A stretch of DNA of 64,000 bases from Candidatus Thiothrix putei. Its GTDB lineage: Bacteria; Pseudomonadota; Gammaproteobacteria; Thiotrichales; Thiotrichaceae. Each line of letters begins with the position of its first letter. Position 1 is the first letter of the stretch. This document shows positions 49,346-60,082 of this stretch, piece after piece. Under the pieces are notes generated by a model. The model saw only the letters and a list, made by a program, of their open reading frames with translations. It did not search any database and had not been told where the DNA came from. Where the stretch lies: contig CP124756.1 of the NCBI GenBank assembly GCA_029972225.1, positions 2,586,001-2,650,000 on the forward strand, read 5' to 3'. Both the position numbers and the translations under genes were made by a program.

Positions 49346-49726
49346 TCAGTATTTAAGGAGAAACAGAATACGCTCCAACTCCTCCACCAACGGTGCAATA
49401 TCATTGCCATTCACAACAATTGGCTCCAGCGGTTGTGACGGCGGTGGTGGCGTGTGCGCCTCCTCCAATAATTTCTGGCGTGCACCGCTGATCGTATAAC
49501 CTTGCTCATACAATAAAGTACGAATTTGGCGAATTAATAAAACGTCTTCGCGCTGGTAATAACGGCGGTTGCCACGTCGCTTCATCGGCTTGAGAGAAGG
49601 AAACTCCCCTTCCCAATAACGCAGTACATGCGTTTTTACCCCACACAAGTCACTTACTTCACCAATCGTGAAATAACGCTTGCCCGGAATAGGTGGTAAT
49701 TGACCGCTAAGCGCCGCTACTTCCAT
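49346..49726 (-). CDS. MerR-family transcriptional regulator (ihfA-linked)
   Basis: 126 residues. MerR-type winged helix: [46 protein letters not shown]. The short Pro-rich C-terminus (HTPPPPSQP) lacks metal-binding cysteines, so it is not a metal sensor. This small MerR-like protein sits directly behind ihfA and before tRNA-Pro in many gammaproteobacteria; its targets are unknown. It overlaps the ihfA end by 20 nt. Confidence 0.92.
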   Translation of the reverse strand: MEVAALSGQLPPIPGKRYFTIGEVSDLCGVKTHVLRYWEGEFPSLKPMKRRGNRRYYQREDVLLIRQIRTLLYEQGYTISGARQKLLEEAHTPPPPSQPLEPIVVNGNDIAPLVEELERILFLLKY

Positions 49727-50012
49727 ATTCCTCTACTCGCTGCTTGAGCTTCTGCCCTGGACGGAAAGTCACTACACGCCGTGCTGTTACCGGAATTTCT
49801 TCCCCAGTTTTCGGATTGCGTCCCGGACGTTGTGTTTTGTCACGCAACATAAAATTACCAAAACCCGATAACTTCACATGACTACCTGTTTCCAACGCAT
49901 CACGGATTTCTTCAAAAAACATCTCCACCAAATCCTTGGCTTCACGCTTATTCAAACCCAACTCATCAAACAGGTGTTCAACCATGTCTGCTTTAGTTAA
50001 TGTTATTGTCAT
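49707..50012 (-). CDS. ihfA: Integration host factor subunit alpha
   Basis: 101 residues, standard length. [40 protein letters not shown] and [20 protein letters not shown] match the IHF/HU fold with the DNA-bending proline arm ([14 protein letters not shown]). It forms a heterodimer with IhfB. Located after pheT as in E. coli. Confidence 0.98.
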   Translation of the reverse strand: MTITLTKADMVEHLFDELGLNKREAKDLVEMFFEEIRDALETGSHVKLSGFGNFMLRDKTQRPGRNPKTGEEIPVTARRVVTFRPGQKLKQRVEEYGSSGA

Positions 50013-50027
50013 GCACTTTCTCCCTGC

Positions 50028-52415
50028 TTAACGCAATACTGCCCCGACATTTTCCTGAAGCGAAGCAACTACTGCATCGATGATTCGATTAATTTCCGCA
50101 TCCTCAAGAGTGCGTGAAAAGTCCTGTAAAATCAAGCTTAAAGCAACGCTTTTTTGACCTTCTGGTATACCTTTTCCCGCATAAATGTCGAATAAATAAT
50201 AGGACATTAATTGCGGAATCGCCGCTTTTTTCACTGCATTTTCCAAAGCTACCGCTAATGTATCTTCCCGAACCAACAAGGCCAGATCACGGCGAATGGC
50301 TGGGAATTTGGAAACTGCTTGATACTTTGGCAAAGTGCGCTGCATCAACACACCCATATCCAACTCAAAGAGATAAATAGGTTGCCCAAGCCCCAAGTTT
50401 TCCTCCAATTGCGGGTGTAACATCCCCATCCACCCCACGACAGCAGTATCTGTCATAATTTGGGCAGATTGACCGGAGTGCAATGCCGCATGAGCCACAG
50501 GTGCAAAATGGAAGCGTGTTCCGGTAACTTGCTCCAGCAATGTTTCCACATCCCCTTTCAAGTCGTAAAAATCGACAGATCGGTTCACCTGTCCCCACTG
50601 TTCTGGGTAAAGATTTCCGGTTAACACTCCCGATAGCATGTTTTTTTGCACAGGCTTGCCATCTTCGCTTTGTTCAAACGCGGGACCAATCTCGAACAAA
50701 CGTACCCGACTTTGCTGACGATTTACATTATAAGTTACAGCACGCAATAAACCCGACCACAAAGTACTACGCATCACACCTAAATCGGCAGAAATCGGGT
50801 TCGCTAACGCAATACTATCGGTCGCAGGCGCTAAGATTTTCTCCATTTTCGGGTCAACAAAGCTGAAAGTAACCGCTTCCTGATACCCACGCGCCACCAG
50901 TGTGTAACGCAAATTTTCCCGTCTAACCGTTGTTTCACTCGGCTGGGTAATACGCGGCGCACGCGGGCGCAATTCGGCTGGAATCGAATCGTAACCCCGT
51001 ACCCTTGCCAGCTCTTCGATCAAATCTTCTTCGATGTTTAAATCAAAACGTGCCAACGGCGCTTGCACTTGCCAACCTGCATCGACGGACGTGAACGCAC
51101 AATTCAAACGTGCCAACACACCTTCAACCGTTGCAGCATCCAGCATTATCCCCAACACGCGGCGGATACGTTCAGGACGCAACAAAATCGTTTTGCATTG
51201 CAATACACTGGCATCAGCTACCGTATCCACCAACGTCCCGACTTCGCCACCGCAAATGCTCACGATCAATTGTGTTGCCCGCTCCATTGCCTTAACCGGC
51301 ATATCGGGGTCAACACCACGCTCAAAACGCGCCGAAGAATCGGTTTGCAAACCGTAGCTACGCGCCTTACCCATAATTTTAGCAGGGCGGAAATGCGCAC
51401 TTTCCAGAAACACATGGCGGGTAGCATCCGTCACTGACGTTGGTTCCCCACCCATAATGCCCGCTATCGCCACCGGCTGCGCGGCGTCAGCAATCACCAG
51501 CGTGTCGTTACGCAATGGCGCGGTTTGCCCATCCAACAACTTCAGGGTTTCGCCTGCATTCGCGTAACGTACCACAATACCGCCGTGTAGCGTGTCGAGG
51601 TCAAAGGCGTGCATTGGTTGACCGAGTTCCAGCAACACGTAATTGGTTACGTCAACCGTAGCAGAAATACTGCGCACACCCGCACGACGCAGTTTTTCCT
51701 GCATCCAAATCGGCGTGGCGGCTCGCGGGTTGATATTGCGAATGATCCGCCCGACATAACGCGGGCAAGCATCCGTCGCTGATAATTCAACCGGAAATGT
51801 ATCAGTATGCTGAACAGTTTGCGCAGGGATTTCCGGCACATTCAGTGGCACATCCATCACCAAGGCAGTTTCGCGTGCCACACCGATCATGCTCATGCAA
51901 TCGCCACGGTTTGCGGTAATTGCCAGCTCAATTACTTCGTCATCGAGTTTCAAATACTCGCGGATGTCCATGCCCACGGGCGCATCATCCGGCAATTCCA
52001 GCAAGCCGTCGGATTTGTCAGACATGCCCAATTCGGTCGATGAACACAACATGCCGAACGATTCCACACCACGCAGCTTGCCTTTTTTGATCTTTAAATC
52101 TGCACCATCGGGTAGTGGCAATACCGCGCCAATCAACGCCAATGGTACTTTAATCCCTGCACGTACATTGCCCGCACCACAAACGATTTGCAGAATTTCG
52201 CCACGACCGTTATCAACTTTGCAGACGCTGAGTTTATCCGCATCGGGGTGTTTTTCACGCTCGACAACGTGACCCACCACAATATTGGTGAAGGCGGTGG
52301 CTACCGCATCACGCGCTTCCACTTCGCAGCCGGACATAGTGAGTTTGTCGGCAATTACATCCAGCGCCAGCGGGGTATCAATCCACTCACGCAGCCATTT
52401 TTCACTGACTTTCAT
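50028..52415 (-). CDS. pheT: Phenylalanine-tRNA ligase beta subunit
   Basis: 795 residues, usual length. The N-terminal EMAP-like tRNA-binding domain (VVEREKHPDADKLSVCKVDN), B3/B4 editing region, B5 domain (RYVGRIIRNINP, DVTNYVLLELGQPMHAFDLD) and the C-terminal anticodon-binding FDX-ACB domain (VSKFPAIRRDLALLV) are present. It forms an alpha2-beta2 tetramer with PheS, which is encoded 13 nt upstream. Confidence 0.98.
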   Translation of the reverse strand: MKVSEKWLREWIDTPLALDVIADKLTMSGCEVEARDAVATAFTNIVVGHVVEREKHPDADKLSVCKVDNGRGEILQIVCGAGNVRAGIKVPLALIGAVLPLPDGADLKIKKGKLRGVESFGMLCSSTELGMSDKSDGLLELPDDAPVGMDIREYLKLDDEVIELAITANRGDCMSMIGVARETALVMDVPLNVPEIPAQTVQHTDTFPVELSATDACPRYVGRIIRNINPRAATPIWMQEKLRRAGVRSISATVDVTNYVLLELGQPMHAFDLDTLHGGIVVRYANAGETLKLLDGQTAPLRNDTLVIADAAQPVAIAGIMGGEPTSVTDATRHVFLESAHFRPAKIMGKARSYGLQTDSSARFERGVDPDMPVKAMERATQLIVSICGGEVGTLVDTVADASVLQCKTILLRPERIRRVLGIMLDAATVEGVLARLNCAFTSVDAGWQVQAPLARFDLNIEEDLIEELARVRGYDSIPAELRPRAPRITQPSETTVRRENLRYTLVARGYQEAVTFSFVDPKMEKILAPATDSIALANPISADLGVMRSTLWSGLLRAVTYNVNRQQSRVRLFEIGPAFEQSEDGKPVQKNMLSGVLTGNLYPEQWGQVNRSVDFYDLKGDVETLLEQVTGTRFHFAPVAHAALHSGQSAQIMTDTAVVGWMGMLHPQLEENLGLGQPIYLFELDMGVLMQRTLPKYQAVSKFPAIRRDLALLVREDTLAVALENAVKKAAIPQLMSYYLFDIYAGKGIPEGQKSVALSLILQDFSRTLEDAEINRIIDAVVASLQENVGAVLR

Positions 52416-52428
52416 AAGGTTACTCCGC

Positions 52429-53490
<1,062 letters not shown>

Positions 53491-53501
53491 TTAGAAAGCA
53501 A

Positions 53502-53535
53502 AAGGCGGGGAGAGGCAACAACCTTCCCCCGCCTT
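53502..53535 (-). terminator. Attenuator-like hairpin between rplT and pheS
   Basis: Stem AAGGCGGGG / CCCCGCCTT (9 bp) with a 16-nt loop, then TTGCTTTCT on the minus strand. Probably a partial terminator separating the infC-rpmI-rplT unit from pheST. No phenylalanine-rich leader peptide is present. Confidence 0.5.
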
Positions 53536-53578
53536 GCTCACCCATTTACGGGTATTTTTCAGCGCATCTTAATGCAGC

Positions 53579-53938
53579 TTAAGCAGCCAGGGCAGCTTTT
53601 GCCTTCTCTGCGACTGCACCAAACGCAGTGATGTCGTGAACAGCCAAATCAGCCAGAACCTTACGGTCAAGGCTAATGTTAGCTTTCTTCAAACCATTCA
53701 TCATGCGGCTGTAAGACAGACCGAACATACGTGCACCGGCATTAATACGCACGATCCACAAAGCGCGGAACTGGCGTTTTTTCTGACGACGGTCGCGGAA
53801 TGCGTATTGACCAGCCTTGATGACTGCTTGATGCGCAACCCGGTAGACCCGGCTTCTGGCACCGTAGTAACCTTTAGCCAGCTTGAGGATTTTCTTGTGA
53901 CGGGCATGTGCCGTTACACCACGTTTAACTCTTGCCAT
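53579..53938 (-). CDS. rplT: 50S ribosomal protein L20
   Basis: 119 residues. [40 protein letters not shown] and [20 protein letters not shown] are the universal L20 blocks. In the infC-rpmI-rplT operon L20 represses its own and L35 translation in E. coli. Confidence 0.99.
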   Translation of the reverse strand: MARVKRGVTAHARHKKILKLAKGYYGARSRVYRVAHQAVIKAGQYAFRDRRQKKRQFRALWIVRINAGARMFGLSYSRMMNGLKKANISLDRKVLADLAVHDITAFGAVAEKAKAALAA

Positions 53939-53955
53939 GTTTTAAATCCTCCTGA

Positions 53956-54156
53956 TTATGCGTAGGGCAGCATTTTTTGCACATTGCCATGATCGGCTGC
54001 AACAACGAAGTTGTCGCCTGAACGCAAATGACGCTTACGCTTGGTGGATTTCTTGGTCAAGATATGACGCAGGTGTGACTGCTTGCGTTTAAACAAGCCA
54101 CTTCCGCTCTTCTTGAAACGCTTAGCCGCAGCACGGCTACTTTTCATTTTAGGCAT
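53956..54156 (-). CDS. rpmI: 50S ribosomal protein L35
   Basis: 66 residues: [40 protein letters not shown], normal length and order between infC and rplT. GGAG precedes the start. Confidence 0.98.
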   Translation of the reverse strand: MPKMKSSRAAAKRFKKSGSGLFKRKQSHLRHILTKKSTKRKRHLRSGDNFVVAADHGNVQKMLPYA

Positions 54157-54187
54157 CTTGGTCTCCTTTTCGATCAGGTAGATAAAA

Positions 54188-54220
54188 CATCCTGCAAGAG
54201 TGCCTTGCCTTAACAGGATG
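54188..54220 (-). promoter_or_regulatory. Stem-loop upstream of rpmI (possible L20 control site)
   Basis: CATCCTG / CAGGATG outer stem with a shorter inner CAAG/CTTG pairing, in the infC-rpmI gap. L20 binds the infC-rpmI region in E. coli; the structure here is simple and the assignment is tentative. Confidence 0.3.
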
Positions 54221-54232
54221 GTGTTCCGGCAT

Positions 54233-54760
54233 TTAAGCTGCCGGTTTCTTTTTCGCGCCGAGCATCATGACCATTTGGCGGCCTTCCAGACGTGGGAATT
54301 GTTCCACAACGGCGACTTCTTCCAGTTCTTTCTCAACGCGCTTAAGGACATCCATCCCCAGTTCTTTATGAGCCATTTCACGGCCTTTAAAGCGCAGGGT
54401 GACTTTAACCTTATCACCCTCTTCCAGAAACTCTTTCAGTTTGCGCAGTTTGATCTGGTAATCGCCTTCGTCCGTTGCCGGACGCATCTTGATTTCTTTG
54501 ACCTGCACTTGTTTCTGGTTTTTGCGGGCTATAGCGGCTTTTTTGCTTTCATCGAAACGGAATTTGCCGTAATCCATAATGCGGCAAACCGGCGGCTTCG
54601 CATTGGGTACGATTTCCACCAGATCGAGTTCGGCGTCGTAAGCCATTTCCAGCGCGTCCCGCAGGGAGACAACACCTTGATTTTCACCTTCCGCATCAAT
54701 CAGACGAATTTTCGGAACGTTAATATCGTCATTAATACGGTGTTCTTTTTCGAGAGCGAT
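54233..54760 (-). CDS. infC: Translation initiation factor IF-3
   Basis: About 175 residues. Conserved [50 protein letters not shown] and the C-terminal [15 protein letters not shown]. No ATG, GTG or TTG lies at the expected start. The best candidates are the ATC at 54760 (GAGG 9 nt upstream) or the ATT at 54769, which overlaps the thrS stop. A rare AUU-type start is normal for infC, because IF-3 rejects it and so limits its own synthesis. A TTG at 54799 would give a long nonstandard N-terminus inside thrS. Confidence 0.93.
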   Translation of the reverse strand: MALEKEHRINDDINVPKIRLIDAEGENQGVVSLRDALEMAYDAELDLVEIVPNAKPPVCRIMDYGKFRFDESKKAAIARKNQKQVQVKEIKMRPATDEGDYQIKLRKLKEFLEEGDKVKVTLRFKGREMAHKELGMDVLKRVEKELEEVAVVEQFPRLEGRQMVMMLGAKKKPAA

Positions 54761-54764
54761 AAGT

Positions 54765-56693
54765 TTAATCCTCAGATAGTGATAAGCGACGTGCAGCAAT
54801 TTCCGCGTTCAGACGTTGCAAAACTTCCGCCAAGGGGAAAGTTCCTAAGTCTTTACCGGAACGGGTGCGCATGGCTACAGATTGTGTTTCCACTTCGCGG
54901 TCTCCGACTACCAATAGGTAGGGGACACGTTGCATCGTGTGTTCACGGATTTTAAAGCCAATTTTTTCATTTCTCAAGTCTGATACGGCGCGAATACCCG
55001 CATCAAGCAATTGCTTGGTAGCATCTTGCACGAAATCGGCTTGTTTGTCCGTGATATTCATCAGGACAGCTTGCGTTGGTGCTAACCAAAGTGGGAAACG
55101 CCCTTCGTAATGCTCAATCAGAATGCCGGTGAAGCGTTCCAATGAACCGAACAGCGCACGGTGCAACATGACCGGACGTTTGCGGGTATTGTCTTCCGCC
55201 ACGTAAGTCAGGTCAAAACGTTCTGGCAAGCTCATATCCACTTGCAAAGTGCCGCACTGCCAATCACGACCGATAGCATCACGCAACACGAATTCCAGTT
55301 TAGGGCCGTAAAATGCACCTTCGCCGGGGAACAGCGTATACGGCAAATTCATGCTATCGAGTGCATTGCCGAGGGCGTGTTCCAGCAAATCCCAACTTTC
55401 ATCCGAACCAATGCGGTTTTCTGGGCGAGTCGAGAGTTTAATGTGCACATTTTCAAAGCCAAATTCTTTGTAAATGTCGAGCACCAACGCCACCACGTCC
55501 TTGCACTCCTGCGCCATCTGGTCTTCGGTACAGAAGATATGCGCATCGTCCTGAGTGAAGTGACGCACACGCATCAGGCCATGTAATGCGCCGGACGGTT
55601 CGTAGCGGTGTACTTTACCGAATTCCGCCATCCGCAATGGCAGGTCACGGTAGCTTTTCAAACCCTGTGAAAACATCAACATACCGCCGGGGCAGTTCAT
55701 GGGTTTCAGGGCAAACACGCGCTCATCTTCAGTCGTGGTGGTGAACATATTGTCACGGTAATTAAACCAGTGACCGGAGGTTTCCCACAGACTGCGATCC
55801 ATGACATCGGGGGTATTCACTTCAACATAACCGGCACGTTGCTGGCGCTGACGCATGTAACCAATCAAGGCTTGGAACACTGTCCAGCCTTTGGGATGCC
55901 AGAAGACTGCACCGGGGGCTTGTTCGTCGAAATGGAACAAGTCGAATTGGCGACCGAGTTTACGGTGATCACGCTTTTCAGCCTCTTCCAACATCGTCAG
56001 GTAGGCTTGCAGCTCTTTTTTGTTTGCCCATGCCGTGCCGTAAATGCGTTGCAGCATTTCGTTGTTGGAATTGCCGCGCCAGTAAGCACCTGCCACTTTC
56101 ATCACTTTGACAGAGGGGATTTTGCCCGTGCTAGGAACATGGGGGCCACGACACAAGTCGATAAAATCGCCTTGACGGTAGAGCGACAGCGTTTGGTCGG
56201 CGGGAATGCTTTCGATAATTTCCGCTTTGTATTTTTCGCCCATGTTCAGGAAGAAGCTCACGGCTTCATCGCGTGACAGAGTGCTGCGCTCAACGGGGAT
56301 GTCTTGCTTGATTAAATCTTGCATCCGCGCATCAATCGCCTGTAAATCTTCGGGCGTGAAAGGGCGTGGGGAGGCAAAATCGTAGTAAAAGCCATTTTCG
56401 ACCGTGGGGCCGATGGTAACTTGTACTTCAGGGAATAATTGTTTGACCGCTTGAGCCATCAAATGCGCGGCAGAATGGCGGATAATATCCAAACCTTCAG
56501 CATCTTTCGCAGTAATGATACTCAGGGAAACATCGTGATCAATGACATAGCTGGCATCAACCAATTGATCGTTTACTTTGCCCGCAAGCGTAGCTTTAGC
56601 CAAACCTGCACCGATATCGGCAGCAACGGCAAGTACAGAAATGGGAGCATCGTAAGAACGTTGACTTGCGTCAGGGAGAGTAATAATAGGCAT
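54765..56693 (-). CDS. thrS: Threonine-tRNA ligase
   Basis: 642 residues. TGS domain (1-60), editing domain with [17 protein letters not shown] and the Cys/His cleft residues, class II catalytic core with zinc ligands ([11 protein letters not shown]ys; later His), and C-terminal anticodon-binding domain ([16 protein letters not shown]). It charges tRNA-Thr. It lies 59 nt downstream of tRNA-Val on the same strand, and its end abuts infC. Confidence 0.98.
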   Translation of the reverse strand: MPIITLPDASQRSYDAPISVLAVAADIGAGLAKATLAGKVNDQLVDASYVIDHDVSLSIITAKDAEGLDIIRHSAAHLMAQAVKQLFPEVQVTIGPTVENGFYYDFASPRPFTPEDLQAIDARMQDLIKQDIPVERSTLSRDEAVSFFLNMGEKYKAEIIESIPADQTLSLYRQGDFIDLCRGPHVPSTGKIPSVKVMKVAGAYWRGNSNNEMLQRIYGTAWANKKELQAYLTMLEEAEKRDHRKLGRQFDLFHFDEQAPGAVFWHPKGWTVFQALIGYMRQRQQRAGYVEVNTPDVMDRSLWETSGHWFNYRDNMFTTTTEDERVFALKPMNCPGGMLMFSQGLKSYRDLPLRMAEFGKVHRYEPSGALHGLMRVRHFTQDDAHIFCTEDQMAQECKDVVALVLDIYKEFGFENVHIKLSTRPENRIGSDESWDLLEHALGNALDSMNLPYTLFPGEGAFYGPKLEFVLRDAIGRDWQCGTLQVDMSLPERFDLTYVAEDNTRKRPVMLHRALFGSLERFTGILIEHYEGRFPLWLAPTQAVLMNITDKQADFVQDATKQLLDAGIRAVSDLRNEKIGFKIREHTMQRVPYLLVVGDREVETQSVAMRTRSGKDLGTFPLAEVLQRLNAEIAARRLSLSED

Positions 56694-56752
56694 ATTGTAC
56701 TCCAGTGGTGGCCTATACGAGGGGTCACTTGGTTATAATCGTTATGTATAAT

Positions 56753-56829
56753 TGGTAGGCGTAATTGGACTCGAACCAACGACCCCCACCATGTCAAGGT
56801 GGTGCTCTAACCAACTGAGCTATACGCCT
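56753..56829 (-). tRNA. tRNA-Val (anticodon GAC)
   Basis: 77 nt on the minus strand. Anticodon stem CCACC/GGTGG with loop TTGACAT, T-loop GGTTCGAGTCC and encoded CCA. Acceptor stem AGGCGTA / TACGCCT. It sits upstream of thrS. Confidence 0.97.
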
Positions 56830-56907
56830 GTCGTCGAAGGAGGCAGATTATAGCGAACTCAGCAAGGAAGGCAAGTTATTTTTTGATTCAGACATAAACA
56901 GCAACTA

Positions 56908-56942
56908 ACAAAAAAAAGCGGCTCGTTGTTCACGCGAGCCGC
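56908..56942 (-). terminator. Terminator of the aceE-aceF-lpdA operon
   Basis: Stem GCGGCTCG / CGAGCCGC with a 9-nt loop, followed on the minus strand by seven or more T. It starts about 53 nt after the lpdA stop. Confidence 0.88.
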
Positions 56943-56994
56943 CAACCGGTTTCTCACTTAACGTGAGAAGTCAAACTTTTGCAAGGATGAGGGG

Positions 56995-58785
56995 TCACTT
57001 CTTCGGCGCGTAAATATCCGTGCAAGTCCCCTCAGCCACTTCCGCCGCAAAGTTCAGCGTCTCGGAAAGCGTCGGATGCGGGTGGATCGTCAAGCCGATG
57101 TCATGCGCATCCGCCCCCATTTCCAACGCCAGTACCGCCTCGGCAATCAGCTCACCGGCATTCTTGCCCGCAATGCCCGCGCCAATCAGTTGCCCGGTTG
57201 CCTTATCAAACAGCACTTTGGTCATGCCGTTGCTGGCATCCATCGACAACGCCCGCCCACTCGCCGCCCAGGGGAACGCGCCTTTTTCATACGCAATCCC
57301 TTCCGCTTGGCACTGCTCTTCGGTCTTGCCCATCCACGCCACTTCCGGGCTGGTGTAGGCAACCGACGGAATGGTTTTCGCATCGAAATAGGCTTTATGC
57401 CCTGCAATCACTTCCGCCGCGACTTTGCCTTCGTGCGTGGCTTTGTGCGCCAGCATCGGCTGCCCCACAATGTCACCAATCGCAAAAATGTGCGGCACGT
57501 TGGTACGCATCTGATTATCCACCGGAATAAAGCCGCGTGTATCCGCAAACACCCCCGCCTTACCCGCGTCAATCAACCCCCCATTCGGCGAACGCCCAAT
57601 TGCCACCAACACCCGGTCAAACGTATCTGTCGCAGGCGCACCCTTGCCCTCAAACGCACACACCAAACCCTCTGCCGTCGGCGTAATCGCAGTGACTTTG
57701 GTATTCAGGTAAATGTTTTCGTACATCCCCTTAATCTGGTTGTGCAAGGGCTTCACGATGTCACGATCCGCACCGGGCATCAGTCCGGGTGAAAGTTCCA
57801 CCACAGTAATTTTTGCACCCAGCGCGTGGTAAACCGTCGCCATTTCCAAGCCGATAATGCCGCCGCCAACCACCAGCATCCGCTTGGGGATTTCCGGCAA
57901 TTCCAGCGCATCGGTCGAATCCATCACCCGTGGATCATCCCACGGAATAAACGGCAATTTCGTGACCCGCGAACCGGCAGCAATGATGCAATTCGCAAAC
58001 TTCACCGTCTGCTTGCTGCCATCCGCCGCTTCCACTTCGATGGTATGCGCCGAGGTGAAACGCCCGTAGCCGTGGACGATTTGCACTTTGCGCTGCTTCG
58101 CCAGCCCCTTCAGACCCGTCGTCAACTTGCCGACCACATCGCTTTTATGCGCCCGCACGGCATCAAGGTCGATGTCCGGCTCGCCGAATTTCACGCCATG
58201 CTTGGCAAATTCCTTCGCTTCATTAATCACCTCCGCTGTATGTAACAACGCTTTGGAGGGGATGCAACCGACGTTGAGGCATACACCCCCGATATTGGGG
58301 TAACGCTCGATCAGCACCACTTTTTTGCCAAGATCAGCGGCGCGGAACGCAGCGGTGTAACCGCCGGGGCCAGAGCCTAGGACAACGAGTTCGGTTTCGA
58401 GATCAGGCGTTCCGCCTGTTCCCCCCATCCCTAGCCCTTCCCCCGCAAGGGGTGAAGGGGACAAGACAGAAGAATTGGACGGAGTGCCTCTTGCTCCTTC
58501 CCCCCCTGCGGGGGAAGGCTGGGATGGGGGGGATTCTTCCGCTTCCGCCACCTCCAACATCAGCAACGCCGACCCTTCCGACACCCGATCCCCCACCTTC
58601 ACCAGCATCTGCTTAATCGTACCAGCAACAGGACTTGGAATTTCCATCGACGACTTATCAGACTCAATGGTAATCAGCGAATCTTCCACCTCAATCTGGA
58701 AACCAGCATCGACCAAGACTTCAATGATTTCAACGTCTTTGAAGCTGCCAATGTCGGGGACTTTGACTTCGATAATCTTGCTCAT
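56995..58785 (-). CDS. lpdA: Dihydrolipoyl dehydrogenase with N-terminal lipoyl domain
   Basis: 596 residues. N-terminal lipoyl domain (1 to about 80, lipoylated Lys in [10 protein letters not shown]), a linker (about 81-128), then the flavoprotein disulfide reductase: FAD motif [18 protein letters not shown], redox disulfide [16 protein letters not shown] motif [20 protein letters not shown] and the His-Glu pair in [12 protein letters not shown]. It reoxidises the E2 lipoyl arms. The linker is encoded by a palindromic repeat. The start lies 4 nt inside the end of aceF. Lipoyl-fused Lpd is known in Neisseria and relatives. Confidence 0.96.
   Translation of the reverse strand: MSKIIEVKVPDIGSFKDVEIIEVLVDAGFQIEVEDSLITIESDKSSMEIPSPVAGTIKQMLVKVGDRVSEGSALLMLEVAEAEESPPSQPSPAGGEGARGTPSNSSVLSPSPLAGEGLGMGGTGGTPDLETELVVLGSGPGGYTAAFRAADLGKKVVLIERYPNIGGVCLNVGCIPSKALLHTAEVINEAKEFAKHGVKFGEPDIDLDAVRAHKSDVVGKLTTGLKGLAKQRKVQIVHGYGRFTSAHTIEVEAADGSKQTVKFANCIIAAGSRVTKLPFIPWDDPRVMDSTDALELPEIPKRMLVVGGGIIGLEMATVYHALGAKITVVELSPGLMPGADRDIVKPLHNQIKGMYENIYLNTKVTAITPTAEGLVCAFEGKGAPATDTFDRVLVAIGRSPNGGLIDAGKAGVFADTRGFIPVDNQMRTNVPHIFAIGDIVGQPMLAHKATHEGKVAAEVIAGHKAYFDAKTIPSVAYTSPEVAWMGKTEEQCQAEGIAYEKGAFPWAASGRALSMDASNGMTKVLFDKATGQLIGAGIAGKNAGELIAEAVLALEMGADAHDIGLTIHPHPTLSETLNFAAEVAEGTCTDIYAPKK
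58421..58532. repeat. REPIN-like palindromic repeat translated within lpdA
   Basis: 112 bp: outer arms CCCCCCATCCCTAGCCCTTC... and ...GAAGGCTGGGATGGGGGG are near-perfect inverses, each with its own small hairpin (CCCC CGCAA GGGG and CCCCC TG CGGGGG). It has the architecture of two REP units in opposite orientation. In the lpdA frame it encodes [12 protein letters not shown] and [14 protein letters not shown], a Pro/Gly-rich linker. Confidence 0.75.
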
Positions 58786-60071
58786 ACCAGCAACCTCCGA
58801 ATATCACCCAGCATTTTGGCAAGGTAAGTGGTGAAACGTGCGCCATCTGCGCCATCAATCACGCGATGGTCATACGACAGCGACAGCGGCAACATTAAGC
58901 GCGGCGCAAATTCCTTACCGTTCCACACAGGCTGAATGTCGGATTTGGAAACCCCTAAAATCGCCACTTCCGGCGCATTCACAATCGGGGTAAATTTCGT
59001 GCCACCAATCCCGCCTAGGCTGGAAATCGAGAAGCAACCGCCCTGCATATCCGCCGGTTTCAGCTTCTTGTCACGCGCCTTCGCCGACATTTCTTTCAGC
59101 TCTTCGGACAATTGCATGATCGACTTTTTGTCCACATCACGGAACACCGGCACAACCAAGCCATCCGGCGTATCCACCGCCACCCCGATGTTGTAATAGC
59201 TTTTGCGGATCAGGTTTTCAGCCTTTGCATCCAGCGAGGAATTGAAGCGTGGGTAAGCCTTCAAGCCAGCCACCACCGCTTTCATAATGAATACCAGTGG
59301 GGTAATTTTCATCCCCGACTTGGCATTTTCCTCATTCAACTGCTTGCGGAAGGCTTCCAGATCGGTGATGTCCGCTTGATCAAACTGCGTCACATGCGGA
59401 ATGTGTACCCAGTTACGATGCAAGAACTCGCCGGTCAGCTTATTGATGCGCGACAACGGTACGGTTTCGACTGCACCCCATTGGCTGAAGTCGATGTCCG
59501 GCATGGGTGCAACGCCCAAGGTATTGCCGGAAGCCGCCGCCGATGGCATCCCGCCAAAGCTCATCACATCCTTGATGAAACCTTTCACGTCATCTTGGGT
59601 AATGCGTCCTTTGCGGCCTGAGCCTTTGACCTTGTTCAAGTCTGCACCGAGTTCGCGGGCAAACTTGCGCACGGATGGGGTAGCGTAAGCTTTGCTAAAG
59701 TCGAGTTTTGGGGAAACAGGTGTGGGTGCTGCGGCTTTAGGTTCAGCAACAACGTGTGCAGGTGCAACGATTTCAGGTTTTATAACAGGTGCGGCAATAA
59801 CGGGAGCTGGTGTAGCAGCAACCACACCTGCTTCCGCCACCTCCACCACCACCATCAAACTCCCTTCCGAAATCCGATCCCCCACCTTCACCTTCAGCTC
59901 TTTAATTACCCCCGCTACCGGCGACGGAATTTCCATCGACGATTTGTCGGATTCAATCGTGATCAACGAGTCTTCCACCGCGATGGTATCGCCAACGTTT
60001 ACCAATACTTCAATGATTTCAACATCTTTAAAGCTGCCAATGTCTGGCACTAAAACTTCTTGGATTGCCAT
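58782..60071 (-). CDS. aceF: Dihydrolipoamide acetyltransferase (E2) of pyruvate dehydrogenase
   Basis: 429 residues. One lipoyl domain (1 to about 80, [10 protein letters not shown]), an Ala/Pro-rich linker (about 82-120), a peripheral subunit-binding domain ([20 protein letters not shown]) and a C-terminal catalytic domain with the [15 protein letters not shown] active site. It carries acetyl groups from E1 to CoA. E. coli AceF has three lipoyl domains, while here there is one, with the second lipoyl domain carried by Lpd. It overlaps lpdA by 4 nt. Confidence 0.97.
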   Translation of the reverse strand: MAIQEVLVPDIGSFKDVEIIEVLVNVGDTIAVEDSLITIESDKSSMEIPSPVAGVIKELKVKVGDRISEGSLMVVVEVAEAGVVAATPAPVIAAPVIKPEIVAPAHVVAEPKAAAPTPVSPKLDFSKAYATPSVRKFARELGADLNKVKGSGRKGRITQDDVKGFIKDVMSFGGMPSAAASGNTLGVAPMPDIDFSQWGAVETVPLSRINKLTGEFLHRNWVHIPHVTQFDQADITDLEAFRKQLNEENAKSGMKITPLVFIMKAVVAGLKAYPRFNSSLDAKAENLIRKSYYNIGVAVDTPDGLVVPVFRDVDKKSIMQLSEELKEMSAKARDKKLKPADMQGGCFSISSLGGIGGTKFTPIVNAPEVAILGVSKSDIQPVWNGKEFAPRLMLPLSLSYDHRVIDGADGARFTTYLAKMLGDIRRLLV

Positions 60072-60082
60072 GATCGCGCTCC

